64,000 bases of DNA from Syngnathus acus (Eukaryota; Chordata; Actinopteri; Syngnathiformes; Syngnathidae). The notes beneath the pieces were generated by a model. It did not search any database. It was given only the letters and a program-made list of their open reading frames with translations, and was not told where the DNA came from. Shown here in pieces: positions 41,601-53,600 of this stretch (position 1 is its first letter; every line of letters begins with the position of its first letter). The DNA is taken from the NCBI RefSeq assembly GCF_901709675.1, contig NC_051106.1:6024001-6088000 (forward strand), written 5' to 3'. Made by a program: the position numbers and the translations under genes.

Positions 41601-44600
41601 TGACAATAACTTTCCTGACCCCGCCGTGTCCGCAGATATAAACGAATGCTTGAACCAAAACATATGCGGCCACGGAAGGTGTGTCAACAGCGAGGGCTCC
41701 TATAGGTGCAATTGTTTCCAAGGATACAAACTCGCGCTGGACAACGTATGCCAAGGTAAGTCGTCAGCGGCGAGATCCGTGACAAGCTGTGTAAATAGTT
41801 TCCACGCGTGCTACTGCGGAAGCTCCATGGCAAATTTGAAGCTTTTATAAAAAAAGTTATAAAAAGTGTTTTTTTTTATTCTTCCATTTTCCACTTTTTC
41901 TTATTTCCAGATGTGAACGAGTGTCTGCTTCCGGGGATGTGCCTTCACGGACATTGCGTGAATCTGGAGGGTACCCACAGATGTACTTGTAACCATGGTT
42001 ACCAAGTCACCCCAGACGACAAAACCTGCGAAGGTCTGTTGTGTATTTCATCACACGATTTACACATATAACCAAATCAAACTTTTTTTTTTTCTTCCCT
42101 TTAGATATCGATGAGTGCGCATCTGGTAAAAAGTGTCCTGAAGGAATTTGCGTCAACACGCCAGGTTCCTTTACATGCCAGAGTTGTAATCCTGGTTTTG
42201 AACCATCAGAAGATGGGCTGAGATGTGAAGGTACAATTTAATAATTAGCAACAAAAGCGACAATATGGCTAAGTGTGTTTGTTTGCAGATGTGGACGAGT
42301 GTTCTCAAGGCGACTGGTGTCTCGGCGGCGTGTGCGCCAACACGGCTGGCTCGTACACCTGCACCAGGTGTAAAGCGGGTTACAAAGTGACTCCGGATCG
42401 ACGCCGATGTGAAGGTAAGCTCCGAGAAAACCATTTCTTCTCTCCTTTGACACATACCGGGCGCCTTGACAAAATAAGCTTCGCATTCAACTCGAGAATT
42501 CTTTTCACGAGTGAGGTCCAAACATGTCCCGCGATGTTTTTGTTGTGATCCGCCCAGATATTGACGAATGCCAGTCGTTGTCGACCTGCTCCAATGGCAT
42601 CTGTCTAAACTCCGAGGGTTCTTACACCTGCGAGAACTGCCCGGCGGGCTACACGGTGTCGTATGACGGAGAACTTTGTGAAGGTCGGTAACTCAGCACA
42701 TTCATTTTTAACTTTTGCTCTTCATAGTAACACTGGAGAAGATCTGTCACGGCGGATTAGATGTTTTTGTTGGCGGAAGAGATTCCCACTTTTTTTCTCA
42801 TATCCTGTTCTGTTTGGTGCCAGATATTAACGAGTGCGCGCTGCCCACGACGTGCCCCCGGGGAACATGTACAAACACAGAAGGTTCCTACACATGTGTC
42901 AGCTGTCAGCCTGGGTACAGAATCTCTGAGGATAGACAGCAGTGTGATGGTGAGATTTTTGGCTACCCGGCCGGATGTTGGCTCGGTTCATGTTTGTTTA
43001 CTCGCACGCAGATGTTTGTCTCCAGCGGGATTAATGTGTCAATGGATTCGATCTGGTTCAGGTTTGCCGACATGCCGTCTCTCAGACATCACATCATAGC
43101 TGGCTGCTCAAGCTCGTTGCCCCCGAGCGCTGATTATTTAACTCTTGCTCAAAAACAAATACACATCTGTCTCAGAATAGCGCATGATGTCTTCGGATAA
43201 CGGAATGATCCACGTGTTGACGTTTCCGAGCTTGGCTGATTTTTAATTTCGCTGATTCGAACAGGCAGGATGTTTTTGGTTCACGCCAGAGATGGCAATC
43301 TGGGTTATGATGTGTCCATTTGTTTATTTGTATCCAGATGTGGATGAATGCTTGGTCGCTAACGTGTGCCCGGACCAGCTGTGCTCAAACACTCCCGGGT
43401 CTTATACCTGCACGAGCTGCAGCTCCGGCTTGCAGCTGTCTCAGGACGGTGATGGCTGTGAGGGTAAACCAACCTTTCATGATGTCATCAGAGTCATTAT
43501 CTAACCGGATCTAAGCCGACCTCAAAAAATTACTCGAGACCCTCAACTTGATTACAGTTTGCCGAAATACATCACGATTTATGAGATCAACGGAATCCAA
43601 CGTCTGCTTTGACCAAACCAGTGAGGTTAGCTTCGCTATGACTTCATGAGAACGACAAAACCGGATGATTGTTTAATTCAAATGCGGCCTGGGTTATTCA
43701 CATACACTCTTGTGTGTTTTTTAATGGAAGTGGGGCTCTAGCCCGAGAGGATGATCTTTCCCCCCACTGATGTATGTTTCTGCGCTGGGAAAAAGTTTCA
43801 CAAAACAACCTCGGGTCCAAGTCCGCCTCTGATAGGATTTAAATGATACGATGGAAAATATTAAGGCCTTAATTTGAAATTAAGTCAACCGCCGTGCATC
43901 CTTCCTCCGTAAGCTCGCTATGTGGAACTCCCTCCGTTCACCCAAAGGCAAAACTGAGCCATCACTTAACGGTGGCCCGCACTTTCTTTTCCCCCTCGAA
44001 AGAATCTAATCCGTGCTGCTCTGTGGAATTTTCAGCGATCGCATAACAGCCATCTCGGTCACTGTTTGTTTCTCCAGAAATTACACACCACCTGCGATAG
44101 CTTGCTGTTTTGCGGCCGACGATCGTCTTGCGTACTTATCTTTCCGTCCTTTTTTAATAAAACAGTCAGCGCGATCAAATTAAGCGAGATTTACTTAACC
44201 GAGCCTAATGCTTTGCACTTGTGCTGAAGCTCGACTCTTTCGTTAATAATATTAGCAGACGGGGAAGATATAGCATTTCCACAATGTGGATTCTTTAATT
44301 TTTTTTTTCGTTGTCTCTCAGATATCGACGAGTGCCAGACACCAGGGGTGTGTCCGGCGGGCTTTTGCATCAACACGGAGGGCTCCTACTCATGTCTGAC
44401 CTTTGACCCCGGCTTTACCGTGCCACCCGTCGGCCGCGCGTGCGAAGGTACGCCATCATTTCTACTTGAGCTTCCATCATTTCCAAGACTAGCAATCATT
44501 TCAATGGGTACCCTGTTGATTAGTACCAGAAGATCTTCCTTAAGATGACAAAACATTTGGAAAAGAACACAGCAGTCTCCAGCTGGTCGGACTATGTCAT

Positions 44601-47600
44601 GGTCATGACGTGTTTGTCTGTTTGGACGCAGATGGAAACCAATGTGAGAACACAAGTCGCTGTGTGGGAGGTCAGTGCACCAACAACGTTGGATCTTTCG
44701 GTTTCACGTGCCCTGACGGCCTGGAGGTAATCGATGGGACCTCCTGCAGAGGTAAACACATTCCGGGGAAGGACAGGGTCCCCAATATAGTTTTTATACT
44801 GTAAGCTTGCCCAAAAAATTTCGAGTTAGCTCCGAGAACTGAGGCACTCAGTCCAATCATTCTGTTTTAATTGCCCATAACCTCAGCATCAATCTCACCA
44901 GCGGGCTTTCAGTTTTATATTATTCCAGCCGCACCCAACGACCGAGCACTCACAGCTCTGGGGGAAATAATGTTGCTTTGTAATCCGTTAGCTTCTCTTT
45001 TCAGCAAATTTGCTGTCAAAATAATTTAAAAGGATTTGACTGGAATGTTTGAATTGAAGCCGTTGTTATTTCTGGAGTGTCTTTGCCAATACGGTAAAGG
45101 GTGAAGTTAGATGAATGATGCCTGTGGGGATGGGCTGGTCCCCTTGGTCCGGGTTCTTGGATTTGCTAGTGAGCTATTTGCCTTGGGAGATATTCCCACT
45201 GAGGTTTTGGAAGATTGCTTACCAGCCTGCGTCAGCTACTTTGGCTGTCCGCCCACAACAAACGGTGGACACTGATTATCATATTAATCAGACGTTGTCT
45301 CCTTATTTTATTTTTTTTTTTGCTGGCACGGATGACGTCTACCAATTTGAAAATTCTCACCAAAGAAAGATGTCACAAAAAGTATAGCGACTTAAATAAC
45401 AAGATCATTTTTGGGAAAACAGGATTCCTCCTCACCTCCCGCCCGCCTCTATACAGCACGATTTATGCTGTAATGCTGCAATTATCCAACATTGTGCATC
45501 TCATCAAGCATGTAGCATTCACTAGCAACATTTATGACTCAACGGTAGATATTTTTACTTTTCTTCCTTTTGTGCCAGTATACCTTCACATGATCCAAAT
45601 ATGCGTCTCATGTTCAAACAGATTGCGCAAGTTTATTTTGTAATATAAACCAATGTTCTCTGTTGACTCATCGAGTTACATTTTGTGATGGAATAAATCT
45701 CGTTTTTCTTTCCATCGTAGATGTGGACGAGTGTAGCAAAGACAACATATGCACTCGGGGACAATGCCTCAATACTGAGGGAAGTTTCATGTGCTTATGC
45801 GAAGCCGGTTTCAAGTACAGCGAGGACACGGCTGACTGTGAAGGTAAGACAGCTACGATTTATTTTAATCAGTTCAATATAGGGCTATTACATCATAGAA
45901 GTGTCCAAGTGGCATAAAGAAGCGAGGGGGGGTTCCCGAATGACATGGTGAGTGTCTTCCACCCCTCAAAAAAAAAAAGCGTGAATGACCCCATTGTGAG
46001 CAGGAGCTGTTTTCTCCCTCTGGAACATCTCCTTTGCAAGTTCTTTGGTTGCTGTGATAATATTGTTCTTGGCCATCCCTCTTGCCTGCCGCGTTCACCG
46101 AGGACAGCTCCACCGCAGGCTTCCTGGATGACTCCAGCTGTGTAGCTACCACTTGAAGCAGAAGATGTGGGGAGGGGGGGGATTGCATTCGTGCCACGGA
46201 TGGTACCATTTTCTAACCGACCCGCTGTTTCTCGTTTTCCCTGCAGATCAGAATGAGTGTAAGGAGTTCGGAAGCTCCGTGTGCGGGACATGGCGCTGTG
46301 AGAACACTATCGGGTCGTACCGCTGCTTCATGGGTTGCCAGCCTGGCCTTGAGGGAGAAGAGGCCACAGACTGCGGTTAGTGGTCAAACCACATGTAGTA
46401 GGAATAGAGGACACAATTTAGCGCTTTTGAGAAAAGACAGGGCCAGTGAGTGAGGTCAGCAGCTCACACAAGTCTGGAGTGTGTCTGGAGATGTGTTGAA
46501 ATTGAATCGTTGTTTTGCTTTTGATTGGAAGGACAGGGGACGGTTCGCTTAGATGTCCGCATACCTTCTCCGTTTCAGTTCACCTAGTTTCGCTGGCCGC
46601 GTTTGTGCATTCGCTACATCTGGGCCTCGCTCGGTTTGTCCAACTTCAATAGACGCATCTCCGTGACATCCAGAGTACGCTTGTGTGTTTACTGGCACGG
46701 ACACCTCGGGTTCTTTGCGCAGCTTTTGGATTTCCTCACTTGCTTCTTAATCCCCAAGCGGAGGATTCATCTTTGTTGTTCTCAGCGTAAGAAGAAGAAG
46801 AAAAAAAAGGGGGCTTATGAGGTTTTTGAGAGATAAAAGGGCCAAACATTTATCTCATCCAAACAGTCACTGGAGAAGGACAGGGGAAGAGGGGAAAGCA
46901 GGCTGAGAGCATCTGAATGGAATGATGCTGTCCCAACACAGATGGAAGCCGTCGGTGTTAATGGCGGCGAGCGGCTAGCATTCAGTTCGCATCATGGAGG
47001 AAATGTACAAGATATAAACTGTGAGATCATCTCAAGAAGCAACATTAGCGGTTCTTCAATGCTCTTCTGTTGTGGTCTCTCGGGCACCACTAAAACCCCA
47101 TTTTTCGGGAGAAGTCTAGACGTCCTCGCTATCGTCATGTTGCGAAAATACTTAGGGTGTGTTTGTCTGCTTCTAAAAATGATCATCGATCAGTCAAGAG
47201 GAGGTCGTGCAGTTGGGCGTTGCTTTGTTTTTGAAAGGACGCTGCTTTTCTTTGGCTCTGTTAGCGCTTCTCGTTTAATTTTATAAATCATAATAAAAGG
47301 GGAGATATCTGGTTTTCTTACACTTTAGCCGCAACTGTGCTTCCAAGGGGTCATTCGGATGCCCATCGGGGATTTTTGGGCTTGCTATACATCCATGAAT
47401 ATGTCATTGGTTAAATTTAGCTCCCTCATGCTGTAAGCATCATCTTTAATAAGACTTGCCTAAGGGTGGAAATGGTATGCGGTCGAATCCATGTCAACCA
47501 TCCAGCCGAGTTAAAAAGAGAAAATTTGCCATGTGTGTGTTTTGGTTACCATGTCTTTATGCCCACACACTGTAATAAAATCCACATTATTGTGATCCAC

Positions 47601-50600
47601 TGTGGTCAGTCCAAGATAGGAGATTGACGTAATGAGCGTTAAAGAGCACAAACAGGATTCCCGTGATATGTCGTCGTTTTTCATTCTTGCCCACGCGTGA
47701 AATAACGTCTGCATGTGGGTTCAATCAGGTTTAGGCTGTCACCGACTGCCTGCCGCCATGTGCTCCAAATTAGCACAGAGATTTCAGATACTGGAGGTGA
47801 AGAGCCTTTTTGGTTCCTCCTTGGCACTCAACCACCACTGTTCACCTTCTTCCCTGACTCATTTCTCCCCTCGAGGGAATTTTCGGAGTCGTGATTACTA
47901 AATCACAGAGTTGTGAAATCCCACCTTTGGTGTGTACCGTTGTACCAGCCCAAAATATTATTGTGATGATCTACTACGGCAGGTCACGAAATGCTACTGT
48001 TAAGACGTCATAACATTTTGAGGAAGAAGACATTAATCCTAAAAATGATTGGGGTCTTGATGTGTTCATTCTGCCCAGAGATGTTCCTTGGATTACATGC
48101 GGTTTGCAACACATTTTGTTCCACATGAATGACACGCTTGAGGGAAACATTTCTGGATCCATTTGACATTTCTGAGGGAATATTAAAATAGCGAGTTGTG
48201 TACACACTCATGCACGATCCAGTGAGATCCAAAACATACTAAATCATACTGTCTTGACAAAGACTTTTGACTGAATGTCATGAAAGTGTTAACCATGTTT
48301 ATTAATGTGGTTTGCAGTGGTGGAGAATTGTCTCTTTTTTTTTTTTAAATATAGAATTTATTTGTTTAATCTCCATTTTCCTTCCACCACCTAATTACAA
48401 TAACAAACTGACACCCAGATAAATTAATAGAAAATGTTGCCACCATTAATCTGACGGATAATTTGTACAACTCTAAATCAATCGATCAATCAATCAATCC
48501 ATCCGTCCGTCAATCCATCCATCCATCCAGCTGTCTGTCCATCCATTGTTTATCCATCCATTGTCTTTCCTTCCTTCCTTCCTTCCTTCCTTCCTTCCTT
48601 CCTTCCTTCCTTCCTTCCTTCCTTCCTTCCTTCCTTCCTTCCTTCCTTCCTTCCTTCCTTCCTTCCTTCCTTCCTTCCTTCCTTCCTTCCATCCATCCAT
48701 CCATCCATCCATCCATCCAGAAAAAGAGGGTGTGCACACTTGTGCAACCACTAAACAAGTTAAGCTAGCAATGTCTCCATCATTCTCTCTCCTCTTGCTA
48801 CAATCCAGCAATTTAGGTCCTTCTCAACATTTCCCTGGAAAAAGGACAAGAGAGCCTTGTCTGAGTTTTATTGGCGTGTGGGAGCTCTCCTCCCCGTCTC
48901 ATGCTATGCACGTAGCCAAGTGAGGATGAGCCTACCAGTAAGCCTGTCAAAGTCTGTGTGTTTGTGCTGAACGAGGAAACAGGACGCCAGCCAAAATACT
49001 TTGCTCAAATCAGATGGGTTTTTGGCCCATTTTCCTCTTTTCTACCTTCTGAGTCCTCAGGGTCAAAATAAAAACTCGTGATATCAGCATCACATGTCTT
49101 CCCAGCGAACCATAAAAAAAGAACCGTGTGTTTATCGCCATTGATAAGAATGTAGCACGAGTGACGGGCACCGTTGTGGTTTTATAGACGGTATTTTTCT
49201 TTGTTTGTAAAAGGGCCTTCCTGTTTTCGAAGCTTAGTTGCCATTAGTCATGGAAACTTTTAGACTGCAGCGCTCATAGGGGGCGGTTACCACTAAAAGG
49301 TCAACAGATATCGTGTATATTGTGCTTTCACTAATTTTAACGTTACGCTCCATCACAAAGGCCTAAAAATATTCGTGCCTGTAAAAACAATGACGAAAGT
49401 TCAACTTCGCAATCAACACCTGAGTCACTCGCCGTTTAATGTCCAACGATACGGTTTGTCTATCCCAAAAAATGGACTCTCACGAAACAGGTAATACAAA
49501 TTAATTCTATTTTATTATGAAATCTAACAGAGCACGAGCGAAACAATACATCAGAGTTATTTATGGACTAGCCCGTAACTACTAGGAAGGTATTTTCACG
49601 GCGAGTTAGTAACATCACTTGCTCGTTTCCTCTTGAAAGAAGGATGTGGTTGACAGACGCAAGTGGGTCTGCCGCATCCTGTTCAAAGAACCAATTTTGG
49701 ACCGACAAGAGCCAGTTAGTCACAACATGTTTTGCCGAAAGTGAATAATAGCTTTTAATTACAAACGGCAAGAAAATTGCTTTTGGAATGTTGCTTTCAA
49801 TTGAAAGCACACAAATGACCAGATTTATTTGCATATTTTCATTTCACCAAATGATTTCAAAACACTTAGTGACTAATTTGTCTGTCGTGTCTCTTTAGTG
49901 TGTATGGTTGCCACAACAACTCCATTCATTGTGGATTGTTTTGGGCCAAAAGAGCGCTCCAGTATTTTTTTTTTTTGTCATTTGCGATTCCTCCCTGAGT
50001 CACATCAGGTTGAAGCCCTCTCGAAGTATTTTCTTGCACAAAGAATAAAATAATGTGTGGCTATTGTGGTCTGTGAGAAAAATTCATTGAAGGTTTCCCT
50101 CAAAAAGAAAATGGTGGCCGTCCAAGTTTAACAGCCACCGTATCCTGACAGCTCCTCTGGACTTAGTTAAAAAACAATTTTGCAAAATTTCTTTTGAATT
50201 CACTGAATAACAACCGGTGTTTGAAAACCTTGTCACGGAACCGTATAATACAAATGTCGAACTTTTTTGGACATGTCAAAGTGTGGTTTCACTCGTTATT
50301 ATAAGTCAAATCTAGAATTGGATTGCGAGTGAGTTTGCATAAAAAGAAACTTGTGTTGTTACAGTGCAAACATTTAACGCTGTGTTGTTCTTTTTGGGGC
50401 GCTCCCCCCACCCCCGCAGATGTGGACGAATGCCTCAATGAGACCATTTGTGAGAGCCACGGTTTTTGCGAAAACACCGATGGGTCCTACCGCTGCGAGT
50501 GCTATCTGGGCTACGCCAACCCTCCTGGAGACACCGGCAAATGTGTTGGTGTGTATCTTCACCAGAACTTTTTTGCTCATTCTACTTTCACAAATATGAT

Positions 50601-53600
50601 ACACAGTGGACCCCCACAGTTCAATCTAAGCACGACTAAGCAACTGCTACTGCACATGCCTTTGTGTACACGCCTGATCCTTTGATTGACCTCACGACCT
50701 CTCCCTCAGACGTGAATGAGTGCGAGATGAGCTTGGCGCTGTGCGGGGAGGCCCTGTGTGAGAACTTCGACGGCAGCTTCCTGTGCATCTGCCCCAACGA
50801 CAATGAGGAATTTGATCCCATCGCCAGCCGCTGCCGCTCCCTGGGTAAGAGACCGCCGCGAGCCTCAGCCGACTTAATTCTGCATGGCATCGACGGGAGA
50901 CGGAGTTTTCCTTCATTTAATGAGCCGTGTGGTTATTATCTAAACAACATGGGCCGACCTACTCGGTGTCTTTTCGTGTATCATTTTGACCTGGCTGCTT
51001 TCATGGCTAAGTACTGCGGTTGGTTGGACGGGCCGGCAAAATTTGTATGAGTCTCGGCAGGGTTGTTTTTACTCTAAACCCCAGCTATGCCTCTGTGTAC
51101 ATTTTTACCACATTCTACTGTTTGCTTTGGACGTGTGTTAATCAATCATGTGAATGTGAAGAGTTGACTCACATGCCAGTGTTTCCATTTGGTTAAAATG
51201 GCAGCTTATGTGATGCACCACCTACTAGGCGGCATGCAGACACATTGACTCATAAAGACACTTGACAATGTCGCTGCGTGATACTAGTCAATTATACAGT
51301 GGAGCGACAAAAGTGAAAAACAATAGTTAGTCTCAAAGCATAATTGCATTTTTCAAAGGTTTCCAGAAAACAAGAGAACAACACAATAAATCCAACAATT
51401 AAGAAGACTTTAGTTGTCCTGATTTATTCCTTTGCAGATATAGATGACTGGAAATCCACACCAGACCGATAATATAACAATACTCTCGTGCATATATTCT
51501 TTATCCTCTAGGAAAAATCACGTAAAGTCTGTTTTATGTTGGATTAACTTTTTTTTTTTGTCAACTCGTAGCTGTCACTGACCCAAAAGGCTCCGCCCCA
51601 GCGGCCCCTTCGTCCGAGGAGAGAAAGGAATGCTACTACAATTTAAACGACGCCAACTTCTGCGACAACGTCTTATCCCGTAACAGCACCAAGCAGGAGT
51701 GCTGCTGCACCGTCGGCGCCGGCTGGGGCGACAACTGCGAGGTCCACGGCTGTCCCGCTCCAGGAGGAGGTGCAATGAAATGTTCAATGCATGCATTTTA
51801 ATTCTGCTCACCCTGTAAACAATATTTTTTTTTCTAGATGATTATAACCAGTTATGCCCTCACGGCAGCGGCTCCATCCCCCTGCCAGCTTCGTCCACTC
51901 AAAATCTGGCAGAACGACTCTACATAGGTAATGATTTTTTTTTATCGTTTCCTCCACTTTTACTTTCACCTTCTGCCACTTTTGAAGCCGAACATACAAA
52001 TATAATCACTCGCCAGCTTTTACGAGACGGACCCATGCCAAAGCTCGGTAGGATGCACACCTGTTTTCATGCTTTCGTCGCAGTCTGCTTCATTGTTTGC
52101 TCAGGCGCCAGCTAACATTTCCTGAAACAGCTTTTCACCAAGATATTTTTTTTGTCCTCAGATGCAAATGAATGCGAAATGTTTGGACCTGACATTTGTA
52201 AGAACGGACAATGTGTCAATCTCTTCTCCACCTATACCTGCTACTGCCGCTCGGGTTTCTACTACGACAACGTCCGACTGGAGTGCGTCGGTAAGAAAGT
52301 CGTCCTTATTTTTTCGAAATTGTCAGTTGATTAAAATCACTGCCTTTGAACTCTCTCGTGCATCTCGTGCCATTGTTCTGACTGATCTTATTGACACCAC
52401 ATGTCCCATTAGTCTTATTGCTTTCAGTCACAAAGCACACGTTTGAACTCTTTGTTTTGGTACCGCATTCTTCTCTGCTTGTGAATAAAGAAAGCAGCTA
52501 TTTTTATGTCATGGAATGGAAAAAATGTTTGAGATGATGACAATGAATACAAATAAAAAAAGGGACCAGGCATTGTTTGGATCAAATAGAATAAATAAAT
52601 TTCTGGCCGAGTAGTTGCTAGGCTCAGAGTCAAGAGATCTGGATTCCGAGCTCAAAGATGGTGGTCTAGTATTTAGCACATCTGCCTCACAGTTCTGAGC
52701 TTCAAACAGGTGTGGAATTTCCGGGATTTGCATGTTCTCTCTTGAGCTTGTGTGGTTTTTCTCTCCAGCTGCATCCCACTTCTAAAGATGGACTTATTTT
52801 CTCTGTCAATATGACTTTCAGATTACGACGAATGTGAATTCGGAAACGCCTGTATTGATGGAGCGTGCGTGAACACGGCGGGCTCGTTCAACTGTTTCTG
52901 CAGCCCGCCGTTAATGCTGGACGCCACGCTGCGGCGTTGCGTAAGCGTCAACACAACAGAAGGTATGTCATACAAGAAGAACCCGTCACATGACAAAAAC
53001 TAACTTTTGTTGTTTTCATAGAAACTGTGGAGTCCAGCCTGGACGTGCACATGGACATCTGCTGGCAGCGTTTGGAAGGCGGCGACACGTGTGTCGGACC
53101 CCTGCAGGGTCGCAGAACGACCTACACCGAGTGTTGCTGCCTGTATGGAATTGCATGGAGTGGACAGTGTGCCTTTTGTCCAAGGAAAGACTCTGGTGAG
53201 AAAAATATTTTTTCTCCATGCCTCAAATGACATTTTCCCTCATCTTCTCTCTGCTGTGTTGTTTTCAGAGGACTACGCCGTCATGTGCAACCTCCCTCTG
53301 AGAGGAGGTTCAGACAGTCTACGAGAGCGGCCGAGCTACGAGTACGGCGTGGACGGGCCCGAGGATCCCGTGGAGCCTTTTGTTCCGCCCTACTGGGACA
53401 ACTACGGCGGCCCGGCGGGACCGTACGACGTTCCCGCGAGCGTCCCCTTGTTCAACGATAACGATTACGGCGTCCGACAGCCGCCAGCGCGAGTCCCCGT
53501 TCATCGACCTCGTGAGCATCAACCTCGGCCGGTGGATTCCTTTAATGGTAGGTTGGGAATGTGAGGATGGATTGATTAGGGGGGTGTCCCAATACTTCTG

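Noticed and set aside
48463-48923. Frames encoding FLPS or KEGR repeats on both strands
   Set aside because: Direct translations of the TTCC/ATCC microsatellite in all frames.
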